A DNA stretch of 12,586 bases, taken from the NCBI GenBank assembly GCA_041652335.1, contig JBAZHL010000019.1:1-12586 (forward strand). Direction: 5' to 3'. Origin of the DNA: 2-01-FULL-49-10 sp041652335 (GTDB taxonomy: Bacteria; Patescibacteriota; Kazan-3B-28; UBA10110). The notes beneath the pieces are model-generated. The model ran no database searches and had not been told where the DNA came from. It was given only the letters and a program-made list of their open reading frames with translations. Positions 4,570-10,651 of this stretch are shown in pieces. The stretch's first letter is position 1, and each line of letters opens with the position of its first letter. The position numbers were made by a program, and so were the translations under genes.

Positions 4570-6138
4570 TTACCCCTTTAACAATCGGGCAGGTTTTAAG
4601 ATCATCCCCACCTCTGGCACTCCTAATTTTTTAGTGACAGCTAAATAGGTAAACCCGGCAATTACCGCCGCCACACCGGCTTGAGCAAATAGTCCCCAAA
4701 AGGTATGGGTATTAACCACCCAACTCATTGCCTGCAATGCCCCATAGCCCATTGCCCCCATCGCCAACACACCTACCAAGATCTTGCCCGCCATTGACCA
4801 GAGCGGCTTTAACCCTAACCCGCCTAAGCGTCGACGCAAAATTATAAACAGGATCGCGGCGTTAATTATGGCCGCCACCGAAACCGCTAAGGCCAGGCCA
4901 ACAACTTGTAAGTAGGGAATAAATATTAGCGCCACCCCCACGTTAATTAACAAAGTCAGCACACTCGTCCAAAAAGGAGTTTTAGTATCTTGCAAGGCAT
5001 AGAAGCTCCGAGCCAACAACGGGATAATTGCCTGGGCTGCCATGCCAAAAGTAAAAAAGGCCAAGGTTGAGACCGTAAACCGAGTATCCTCCCAACTAAA
5101 TTGACCGGCACCAAAAGCCAATCGAACGATTTGGGCTCTCAGCAACCAGTAAAGCATCATGGTCGGGATGATCAGATATAAGATCTGTCGTAAGGTTCTC
5201 GTAAAATCATCTTTAAACTCGTCCACTTTTTGCAGAGTATATTTCTCGGACAAAGTTGGGAACACGGCTACCGCAAACGAAATACCAAAGATGCCGATTG
5301 GTAAACTCTGTAGGTTATCTGCGCCGTTAAATACGGAGACACTACCGACTGCCAAAGTAGAAGCGATCACCGTGTTTAACAATACCGAAACCTGTTGAGC
5401 TGCGATCCCCATAGTCCGCGGGATCATTAGCGCGGCAATCCGCCGAAGAGCTGGATGTTTAAAATTAAAGTGCATTCGATACCGATATCCTAACGCAAAT
5501 ACTCCCGGCAATTGGATGATCATATGCAGAAACGCGCCTAACACCACCCCATAGGCTAACCCCATATAACCAAACCGCGGCACTAAATAGATCACGCCCA
5601 AGATAATGCCCACATTGTAAAGAATGGGAGCGATAGCATAGACCAAAAAGTTTTTAAAAGAGTTTAGGATACCACCGGCCAAGTTACTTAATCCAAAAAA
5701 GAACGGCGAGAGCAACATCACCCGCATTAGGTTGGTTACCATCTCGTGCTTATCGCCCATAAAGCCGGGCGCTACTACCTTGGTGAGATATGGGGCAAAG
5801 ATCGCGAGGATCAGCAAGATCCCGGTTAACAACACAATGCCAAGATTAACCAATGAGTTAACCACTCCCCAAGCCTCTTCCTTGCCTTCTTTCTTTAGAT
5901 AATCGGTAAAGATCGGGATAAAGGCCGACGATAGCGCCCCTAATATAAGTAAGTTAAAAATAAAATCTGGCACCTTAAAGGCAGCGAAGTAGGCGTCTAA
6001 TACATCCCCAGCGCCAAAATGAGAGAACAATGTTCGATCACGTATTAGACCAAACACTCGGCTAACTAAAGAGGCAACAGCCATAACCAGCGTTGCCTCA
6101 AAGATACTGGAGCGTCGAGTAATTAATTTGTGGATCAT
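4570..6138 (-). CDS. murJ: Lipid II flippase MurJ
   Basis: MurJ (MviN) moves the peptidoglycan precursor lipid II from the inner to the outer face of the cytoplasmic membrane. The product is 522 residues, normal for the family, with 13-14 hydrophobic segments. The diagnostic N-terminal region is present: SRVFGLIRDRTLFSHFGAGD (26-45), then DAYFAAFKVPDFIFNLLILG, GALSSAFIPIFTDYLKK and the loop ending VAPGF. Arginines in the first helix region and the acidic D46/D49 match the charged cavity of the MOP-superfamily fold. Later segments such as QSLPIGIFGISFAVAVFPTL and ARSFYALQDTKTPFWTSVLT are also typical. The ATG is 5 nt after the ftsH stop, with no clear Shine-Dalgarno, so translation is probably coupled. 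It implies that this organism makes peptidoglycan. Confidence 0.96.
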   Translation of the reverse strand: MIHKLITRRSSIFEATLVMAVASLVSRVFGLIRDRTLFSHFGAGDVLDAYFAAFKVPDFIFNLLILGALSSAFIPIFTDYLKKEGKEEAWGVVNSLVNLGIVLLTGILLILAIFAPYLTKVVAPGFMGDKHEMVTNLMRVMLLSPFFFGLSNLAGGILNSFKNFLVYAIAPILYNVGIILGVIYLVPRFGYMGLAYGVVLGAFLHMIIQLPGVFALGYRYRMHFNFKHPALRRIAALMIPRTMGIAAQQVSVLLNTVIASTLAVGSVSVFNGADNLQSLPIGIFGISFAVAVFPTLSEKYTLQKVDEFKDDFTRTLRQILYLIIPTMMLYWLLRAQIVRLAFGAGQFSWEDTRFTVSTLAFFTFGMAAQAIIPLLARSFYALQDTKTPFWTSVLTLLINVGVALIFIPYLQVVGLALAVSVAAIINAAILFIILRRRLGGLGLKPLWSMAGKILVGVLAMGAMGYGALQAMSWVVNTHTFWGLFAQAGVAAVIAGFTYLAVTKKLGVPEVGMILKPARLLKG

Positions 6139-6143
6139 TCGAC

Positions 6144-7955
6144 TTAGTTATCAGTGGGGGCCGCGGTTTCTGGAAAGAAAGCTTCAAAGTCCTCTCGATC
6201 GATCGTCTCATCCTTGATCAGACGAGCCGCCACAGCATCCAACTCTTTACGATATTTCTTTAACACGGCCAGCGCTTTATCCTCCGACTCTTTAATCAAT
6301 CCCGAGACCTCGTCATCGATCACGGCCGCTACCTTCTCGCTATAGTTACGCTGCTCGTGGATCTCGCGTCCCAGAAATACTAATTCATCCTGGACACCAA
6401 ACACCACCGGACCCAGCTTCTCGCTCATGCCGAACCGAGTTACCATCCGTCTGGCTAATTCGGTGGCGCGCTGGAGATCGTTAGAGGCTCCAGTGGTAGT
6501 CTCCTTAAAGGTCAACAGCTCCGCTACCCGGCCACCCAACATCGTTGATAGTTCATCAACAAATTGGGATTTGGAGTGCAGGTACCGATCAGCTACTGGC
6601 ATATTCCAGGTGTAGCCCAGCGCCATCCCGCGCGATACCACCGAGATCTTATGTACCGGATCACCGTGCGGCAAGATATGCGAGACAATCGCATGGCCAG
6701 CTTCGTGATACGCCGTTACCTTTTTTTCCTGATCACTTAATAATTTATTCCGCCGTTCTGGGCCAAGTAGTACTTTTTCTACGGCCGCCATTAAATCTTG
6801 TTGAGTGATCCGCTTACGATTAGCACGAGCAGTTAGAATAGCGGCTTCGTTGAGTAAGTTCTGCAGATCGGCTCCAGTAAAACCAGGGGTTTGAGCGGCT
6901 ACTTTGGATAGCTCCACCTCGTCATCCATCGGTTTACCTTTGGCATGCACCTCTAATATCGCCAGACGATCTTTCACGTCGGGACGATCAAGCAGCACTC
7001 GTCGGTCAAACCGACCAGGGCGAAGTAGAGCTGGGTCTAACACGTCGGGACGGTTAGTGGCCGCGATCACGATTACATTAGTATCGGTATCAAATCCATC
7101 CATCTCCACCAAGATCTGATTTAGAGTTTGTTCCCGCTCATCGTGCGATCCACCCAAACCAGTACCCCGCTGACGACCAACCGCATCAATCTCATCAATA
7201 AAGACTATCGCCGGAGAGTTCCGTTTGGCTTTGGCAAACAGGTCGCGTACTCGCGCGGCGCCGACGCCAACAAACATCTCTACAAACTCCGAACCAGAGA
7301 TGTTAAAGAATGGCACGCCAGCTTCACCCGCTACCGCCTTAGCTAATAATGTTTTACCGGTACCCGGAGGCCCTAACAGCAATACCCCCTTGGGGATCTT
7401 AGCGCCCAAGCTTAAAAATTTGCTGGGGTATTTGAGAAACTCCACTACCTCCATTAATTCCTGCTTGGCTTCGTGCGCCCCAGCCACATCCTTAAAAGTG
7501 ATCTTATGTTTATCGGTTGGGGTAACCCGTGCTCGGCTCCGACCAAACGATAAAGCTTGGTTATTAGCTCCTTGAGCCTGTCGAAGCATAAAGTACAAAA
7601 AACCAAATATCAGCGCAAACGGCAATAATGAAGACAGCAAGCTCAGCCAGATCATCCCCTTCTCAGCATCTTGCACTTCGATCGTTACCTGTTCGGGGTC
7701 GATACCAGCCTCAATCAACGAGGTGCCAGTCTCTTTGCGCGAGCGATATTCGGTACCATTGCTGCCGATCACTGTTAGTTCGTCGCCCTTTACCACGATC
7801 TTATCGACCCGTTTGGCAGCGACCTCTTCAACCACTTGGCTGATAGGGATCTCTTTGATCTTGGTAGTATCTGTACTAAATAAACTGTAGAGGAGACCCA
7901 CTACTAACAAAACCACAATCCCGTAGCCCAAAATTCTACTGGTAGTCACTCTCAT
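6144..7955 (-). CDS. ftsH: ATP-dependent membrane zinc protease FtsH
   Basis: FtsH is a hexameric AAA+ metalloprotease that extracts and degrades membrane and short-lived cytosolic proteins. All parts are visible in the 603 residues: membrane helix 1 (about 8-26), a periplasmic domain to about 100, helix 2 (about 101-124), Walker A GPPGTGKT (195-202), the pore motif MFVGVG (227-232), Walker B VFIDEID (251-257), the second region of homology with RPGRFDR (312-318), and the protease site HEAGH (417-421) with the third zinc ligand in TTGASNDLQ (D493). The C-terminus is short and acidic. The ATG is 3 nt after the tilS stop; tilS-ftsH linkage is common in bacteria, which supports both calls. Nothing unusual was seen in the key residues. 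Confidence 0.98.
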   Translation of the reverse strand: MRVTTSRILGYGIVVLLVVGLLYSLFSTDTTKIKEIPISQVVEEVAAKRVDKIVVKGDELTVIGSNGTEYRSRKETGTSLIEAGIDPEQVTIEVQDAEKGMIWLSLLSSLLPFALIFGFLYFMLRQAQGANNQALSFGRSRARVTPTDKHKITFKDVAGAHEAKQELMEVVEFLKYPSKFLSLGAKIPKGVLLLGPPGTGKTLLAKAVAGEAGVPFFNISGSEFVEMFVGVGAARVRDLFAKAKRNSPAIVFIDEIDAVGRQRGTGLGGSHDEREQTLNQILVEMDGFDTDTNVIVIAATNRPDVLDPALLRPGRFDRRVLLDRPDVKDRLAILEVHAKGKPMDDEVELSKVAAQTPGFTGADLQNLLNEAAILTARANRKRITQQDLMAAVEKVLLGPERRNKLLSDQEKKVTAYHEAGHAIVSHILPHGDPVHKISVVSRGMALGYTWNMPVADRYLHSKSQFVDELSTMLGGRVAELLTFKETTTGASNDLQRATELARRMVTRFGMSEKLGPVVFGVQDELVFLGREIHEQRNYSEKVAAVIDDEVSGLIKESEDKALAVLKKYRKELDAVAARLIKDETIDREDFEAFFPETAAPTDN

Positions 7956-7958
7956 AAC

Positions 7959-8954
7959 TTATAAATCTTTCGGCTTAAATCGACTAACACTAATCTTATC
8001 ATACGCTTTTATCAGGAACAATTTACCCGGAAGTTGCTTGTAGGAGGTTTTATTTTTACTGTTAATCACCTTCTGCATCTCGGATAGATGAACCGTTTTA
8101 TATCCCTGTCGATCACCCAACACCTCGCTTACCGCCCGCAATAACAACTCGTTCTGGAGGTAAGGATGAAGCTTATTAAATGGAGCTCGCCGAAAACTAA
8201 CCGCCCCTCTCCCGCGCCGAAATTTTACTGCCTTTTTGCTCTGGATTAGATAGCTATCTAATAGATCACCCAAACCGGCCAAACTCTCAGCGTTACGCAA
8301 GATCACTTCATTGATCTGCGGATTAACCTTGCGTAGCAGCGGCAATACCTGGTGACGAATTCGGTTACGGGTGTAGGTTACCCGCCGATTAGTTTCATCC
8401 TCTCGGTAGCCAAAGTGAAGAGTCTTGGATAACTGTTTTAGATCAGCCTTAGTAACTCTCAGCAGCGGCCGCCAGATAATCCCTTGCCATTCGCTCATTC
8501 CAGATAGTCCCCTCACCCCCGCTCCTCTAATCCAGTTCATCGTAACCGTCTCTGCCTGATCATCGGCTGTGTGCGCTACCACGATCGCTTTGGCTCGGTA
8601 ACGTTTGGCGACTCGGTTCAAAAAATCATATCGAGCCACCCGACCAGCTTCCTCCAAGGTGTACTTGCGTTGACGAGCCAACGATTTAACCGCCACCCGA
8701 GTGGTTACCACTGGCAACCCTAATCGATGTCCCATATCCTTTACCCACTGCTCATCCCCAGCGGCTCGGCGGCGAAGTTGGTGGTTAAGATGTGCAACCA
8801 CTAATCGCCAATCGTATCTGGCCGCTAATGGGATAAGCAGGTGGAGTAAGCTCATCGAATCAACACCTCCAGAAACTGCCACGATCAAAGTGGATCGCTT
8901 AGGTGGCAGCTTTTGACTCTCGATCTGAGATAGAAGCTTATCGATCAATTGCAT
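7959..8954 (-). CDS. tilS: tRNA(Ile)-lysidine synthase TilS
   Basis: TilS uses ATP and lysine to convert C34 of the CAU anticodon of tRNA-Ile2 to lysidine, so the tRNA is charged with Ile and reads AUA. The product is 331 residues from the ATG at 8954. The PP-loop SGGVDS (28-33) is intact, followed by VVAHLNHQLR, HTADDQAETVTMNWIRGAG, the RPLL segment and RNRIRHQVLPLL, all family signatures. The C-terminal part is shorter than in E. coli TilS (about 430 residues), like the compact type in many bacteria. The frame stays open to a TTG at 8984, but a -10 element (TATAAT, 8966-8961) lies between, so the ATG is preferred and the mRNA may be leaderless. It heads the tilS-ftsH-murJ-EamA operon and lies within 900 bp of three CAU tRNAs. 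Confidence 0.95.
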   Translation of the reverse strand: MQLIDKLLSQIESQKLPPKRSTLIVAVSGGVDSMSLLHLLIPLAARYDWRLVVAHLNHQLRRRAAGDEQWVKDMGHRLGLPVVTTRVAVKSLARQRKYTLEEAGRVARYDFLNRVAKRYRAKAIVVAHTADDQAETVTMNWIRGAGVRGLSGMSEWQGIIWRPLLRVTKADLKQLSKTLHFGYREDETNRRVTYTRNRIRHQVLPLLRKVNPQINEVILRNAESLAGLGDLLDSYLIQSKKAVKFRRGRGAVSFRRAPFNKLHPYLQNELLLRAVSEVLGDRQGYKTVHLSEMQKVINSKNKTSYKQLPGKLFLIKAYDKISVSRFKPKDL

Positions 8955-8960
8955 GCCTAC

Positions 8961-8966
8961 ATTATA
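8961..8966 (-). promoter_or_regulatory. -10 element of the tilS operon
   Basis: On the minus strand CTATATAATG contains a perfect TATAAT at 8966-8961. With the usual 6-nt gap the start point is 8954, the A of the tilS ATG, predicting a leaderless transcript. No good -35 was found; GCTCTT with 16-nt spacing is the nearest. Confidence 0.6.
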
Positions 8967-8994
8967 TAGGAGCAGAATAGACAAGAGCCGGCTT

Positions 8995-9024
8995 TTGACC
9001 TAACCTAAATTACGCTATGCTAAT
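8995..9024 (+). promoter_or_regulatory. Promoter of the tRNA-Met/FtsB-like unit
   Basis: TTGACC (8995-9000) is followed by two overlapping -10 candidates, TATGCT (9016-9021, 15-nt spacer) and TGCTAA (9018-9023, 17-nt spacer). It is divergent from the tilS promoter, leaving about 30 bases between the two -10/-35 regions. Confidence 0.5.
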
Positions 9025-9070
9025 AGCGTCAGCCAGCGCGTCGGAGAAGGTTTTTAAAGAAAACTCTGAT

Positions 9071-9145
9071 GTCAGGGTAGCTCAGCGGTAGAGCAGTGGA
9101 CTCATAAGCCATTGGTCGCGGGTTCAAATCCCGCCCCTGACACCA
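9071..9145 (+). tRNA. tRNA-Met (CAT), probably elongator
   Basis: Acceptor GTCAGGG (9071-9077) pairs fully with CCCTGAC (9135-9141), the discriminator is A9142 and CCA is encoded (9143-9145). The D arm is GCTC/GAGC with loop AGCGGTA, the anticodon loop is CTCATAA (anticodon CAT), and the T arm is GCGGG/CCCGC with loop TTCAAAT. The anticodon stem GTGGA/GCCAT has a G-U end pair and an A31-G39 mismatch. The paired 1-72 position rules out an initiator. The acceptor lacks the C4-G69/C5-G68 pairs that I recall as TilS determinants, so elongator Met is preferred to Ile2. Confidence 0.85.
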
Positions 9146-9155
9146 CACTAAAACT

Positions 9156-9566
9156 ATGGTTAAGGATCCGCCCGACCAGACTAAGCAACAACGTAAGTTG
9201 CGTTCTCAAATATTAACAGCGATCTTCGCTGTCATCTTCATATATATGGCGGTCGGCACCATCGAAGCGCTCTGGCAGAACTACGCCATCAATAAAGAGA
9301 TAGCTAAGTTGCGAGCAGAGATAGTTCAACTCCAAGACGAGGGTCGTCAGCTAAAATACCTCATCGCCTATCTCGGAACTGAATCATTTAAAGAGCGGGA
9401 AGCTCGTCGCAAGCTGGGCTACAAAAAACCCGGTGAGCAGGTGCTGGCTCTACCTAATTCAATATTAGAAGATCTAACCCCCGGCCAGGCTAATGGCGAT
9501 ACCGATTCCGAGCAAAAACCGGAACTATCTAACCCCCAGAAGTGGCAAGAGTTTATCTTCGGGTAG
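9156..9566 (+). CDS. FtsB/DivIC-family septum protein (putative)
   Basis: FtsB/DivIC proteins are small bitopic cell-division proteins that bind FtsL and FtsQ/DivIB and help activate septal peptidoglycan synthesis. The 136-residue product has a basic cytoplasmic start (KQQRKLRS), one membrane helix (about 17-38), a coiled coil (about 43-75: NKEIAKLRAEIVQLQDEGRQ) and the family-like stretch FKEREARRKLGYKKPGEQVL, then an acidic, probably disordered tail. The order helix, coiled coil, ARxKLGYxxPGE is typical of DivIC/FtsB. The ATG is only 10 nt after the tRNA CCA and has no Shine-Dalgarno, so the gene is likely cotranscribed with tRNA-Met and its 5' end made by tRNA processing. With murJ nearby, this intergenic region controls two envelope-building units. 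FtsL is an alternative name for such proteins, but the conserved C-terminal motif favours FtsB/DivIC. Confidence 0.8.
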   Translation: MVKDPPDQTKQQRKLRSQILTAIFAVIFIYMAVGTIEALWQNYAINKEIAKLRAEIVQLQDEGRQLKYLIAYLGTESFKEREARRKLGYKKPGEQVLALPNSILEDLTPGQANGDTDSEQKPELSNPQKWQEFIFG

Positions 9567-9571
9567 TAGTT

Positions 9572-9646
9572 TGGTGGGCCTGCTTGGGATCGAACCAAGG
9601 ACCAACCCCTTATGAGGGGGCTGCTCTACCGCTGAGCTACAGGCCC
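9572..9646 (-). tRNA. CAT-anticodon tRNA, probable tRNA-Ile2
   Basis: Read on the minus strand: acceptor GGGCCTG with CAGGCCC, D arm GCTC/GAGC with loop AGCGGTA, anticodon stem GCCCC/GGGGT with loop CTCATAA, T arm CTTGG/CCAAG with loop TTCGATC, discriminator A and encoded CCA. The acceptor has C4-G69 and C5-G68, which I recall as recognition elements for E. coli TilS on tRNA-Ile2, and base pair 1-72 is formed, excluding an initiator. Ile2 is therefore preferred over Met, but sequence alone does not prove it. It is convergent with the FtsB-like gene, 5 nt beyond that gene's stop. Confidence 0.85.
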
Positions 9647-9678
9647 AAAAAACAAAACTAAGGTACCATCCATAAACC

Positions 9679-9703
9679 CATTCTACATTCTTCATTCTAC
9701 ATT
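9679..9703. repeat. Short tandem repeat upstream of tRNA-fMet
   Basis: CATTCTACATT occurs at 9679-9689 and again at 9693-9703, a 14-nt period with two copies. It lies between the minus-strand CAT tRNA and the tRNA-fMet promoter and has no evident function. Confidence 0.5.
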
Positions 9704-9707
9704 AATC

Positions 9708-9736
9708 TGGACAGTCATCCATTACTCTGATAGCAT
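9708..9736 (+). promoter_or_regulatory. Promoter of tRNA-fMet
   Basis: TGGACA (9708-9713), a 17-nt spacer and TAGCAT (9731-9736) place the start near 9743, six bases before the tRNA. Confidence 0.55.
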
Positions 9737-9748
9737 TACCCTTGTCGA

Positions 9749-9823
9749 CGCGGGGTAGAGCAGTAGTAGCTCGCCAGGCTCATAACCTGGAGGTCGCAGG
9801 TGCAATTCCTGCCCCCGCTACCA
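9749..9823 (+). tRNA. Initiator tRNA-fMet (CAT), divergent elbow
   Basis: Acceptor CGCGGGG faces CCCCGCT, leaving C1 opposite U72 unpaired, and the D stem GAGC/GCTC has A11-U24; both are hallmarks of bacterial initiator tRNA. The anticodon stem is CCAGG/CCTGG with loop CTCATAA, so the usual three G-C pairs at 29-31/39-41 are reduced to A-U plus two G-C. The discriminator is A and CCA is encoded. Odd points: the D loop is AGTAGTA, with A where G18 is expected, and the T loop is TGCAATT, with G instead of the nearly invariant U55. Positions 18 and 55 contact each other in tRNA, so the two changes may be linked. Confidence 0.88.
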
Positions 9824-9835
9824 AGCCCACATGGA

Positions 9836-9865
9836 TTGCAAGACAAAGGGTATGATTGCTATAAT
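9836..9865 (+). promoter_or_regulatory. Promoter with extended -10
   Basis: TTGCAA (9836-9841), an 18-nt spacer and TATAAT (9860-9865) preceded by TGC form an extended -10, the best promoter in the window. The start falls near 9872, directly before a leader with two hairpins. Confidence 0.75.
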
Positions 9866-9871
9866 GTACCC

Positions 9872-9916
9872 GAGATTGGTAAGTCTCCTTAAAACTTCCC
9901 CACCGGGAGGTTTTTT
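9872..9916 (+). terminator. Leader terminator (possible attenuator)
   Basis: AACTTCCC (9893-9900) pairs with GGGAGGTT (9905-9912), one U-G pair, loop CACC, with the T run 9911-9916 at its foot. It lies after the 9860 promoter and before the 9968 gene. An upstream GAGA/TCTC hairpin (9872-9875 with 9884-9887) and CTCC (9885-9888), which can pair with GGGAG, offer alternative folds, so regulated readthrough is possible. Confidence 0.6.
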
Positions 9917-9944
9917 ATAATTACCCCGGATCGGGCGAATTATA
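9916..9944 (+). promoter_or_regulatory. Second leader hairpin before Shine-Dalgarno
   Basis: TATAATT (9916-9922) pairs perfectly with AATTATA (9938-9944), and CCCG (9925-9928) with CGGG (9932-9935) inside it. It shares its first base with the end of the upstream T run and sits just before AAGGAAGGAG (9951-9960). It could protect or insulate the mRNA 5' region. Confidence 0.5.
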
Positions 9945-9967
9945 TTCTTTAAGGAAGGAGCGAACAG

Positions 9968-10333
9968 ATGAGTGATAACAATCTCCAGGACCTGCTAAAG
10001 GTGTGCGATCAAAAGGACGAGCAGATCAGCGGCATAATTGTATTTGATATGGATGACGGCAGGTCGCTTGCCTCCACTTTTTCGTCCGAATATGACGCCA
10101 AGACGATAGCCATAGAGCGGGCACTGACAGCTCTCGATAAAGATCGAATTATGAAACTGGATCCAGTCGGTTCTAAAAATTGGACGATGTACTCATACGA
10201 TAGAAAAGTCGTGGCTACGGTTAAGATCCGAGGCTCCATTTGGTTATCTTGCGAATACAAAACCGAGAAAGCCCCCAGTGCTGCGATAGAAGATGCCCTG
10301 GAAATAGCTCTAATGGCCAACCATAAGCTCTAA
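9968..10333 (+). CDS. Roadblock/LC7-like small protein (putative)
   Basis: The 121-residue soluble product resembles the Roadblock/LC7 fold: an N-terminal helix (LQDLLKVCDQ), a first strand-turn-strand (ISGIIVFDMDDGRSLASTF), a helix, then strands around WTMYSYDRKVVATVKIRGS and IWLSCEY, and a final helix. In the family such proteins bind small Ras-like GTPases (MglB with MglA) or act as scaffolds. The match is by pattern, without a diagnostic motif, so it is moderate. The start is clear: AAGGAAGGAG lies 7 nt before the ATG. The gene stands alone, with its own promoter and structured leader before it and a bidirectional terminator after it. No MglA-like GTPase is present in the window, so its partner is unknown. 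Confidence 0.6.
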   Translation: MSDNNLQDLLKVCDQKDEQISGIIVFDMDDGRSLASTFSSEYDAKTIAIERALTALDKDRIMKLDPVGSKNWTMYSYDRKVVATVKIRGSIWLSCEYKTEKAPSAAIEDALEIALMANHKL

Positions 10334-10353
10334 AAGATAGCTCCCAAGAACTT

Positions 10354-10383
10354 AAAAGCGCCCCGATCAATCGGGGCGCTTTT
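10354..10383. terminator. Bidirectional intrinsic terminator
   Basis: AAAAGCGCCCCGA pairs with TCGGGGCGCTTTT around a TCAA loop, giving T runs on both strands. It separates the convergent Roadblock-like gene (plus) and DUF378 gene (minus) and can end both. Confidence 0.93.
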
Positions 10384-10394
10384 AGATGCAACAA

Positions 10395-10586
10395 TTACTT
10401 CTTGCCCCAACGAGTGAACAGCTCATAAAGAGCCGCTAAACCAACGAGGGCATAGATCACGCGGGTAAGCGTGCTCATGTCACCAAACAAGGTGGCAACT
10501 AAGTCAAAGTTGAAAAATCCAACCAAGCCCCAGTTAAGTCCACCAATAACTACCAACAAAAATGTAATCCAACCCATTGTACTCAT
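10395..10586 (-). CDS. DUF378 family small membrane protein
   Basis: The 63-residue product has two membrane helices and the family hallmark GGLNWGLVGFF in the first (about 15-25), followed by NFDLVATLFGD and a second helix VIYALVGLAALYELF, ending in a basic tail (RWGKK). This matches DUF378 (YuzA-like) proteins, which are widespread in bacteria and of unknown function. The ATG at 10586 has AAGGAAT 7 nt upstream. It ends just before the bidirectional terminator. Its promoter may be the extended -10 at 10638-10630, so it is probably transcribed alone. Confidence 0.9.
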   Translation of the reverse strand: MSTMGWITFLLVVIGGLNWGLVGFFNFDLVATLFGDMSTLTRVIYALVGLAALYELFTRWGKK

Positions 10587-10629
10587 AATAATTCCTTCTT
10601 TAGATTAATGTGCTCGGTCCCCTATCTCT

Positions 10630-10638
10630 ATTTTATCA
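10630..10638 (-). promoter_or_regulatory. Possible extended -10 for the DUF378 gene
   Basis: On the minus strand TGATAAAAT (10638-10630) has the TGn-TAAAAT form of an extended -10, about 45 bases before the start codon. No clear -35 was seen. Confidence 0.4.
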
Positions 10639-10651
10639 AACATTTGACACC

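Noticed and set aside
8955..8984. Longer TilS from TTG 8984
   Set aside because: TTG is a weak start, no ribosome site precedes it, and a perfect -10 element lies inside the extra segment.
9572..9646. Minus-strand CAT tRNA as a second initiator
   Set aside because: Its 1-72 pair is formed and the D stem has C11-G24, so it lacks the initiator hallmarks.
9872..9960. T-box or known riboswitch in the leader at 9872
   Set aside because: No T-box sequence, Stem I features or familiar riboswitch core could be seen in fewer than 100 nt.
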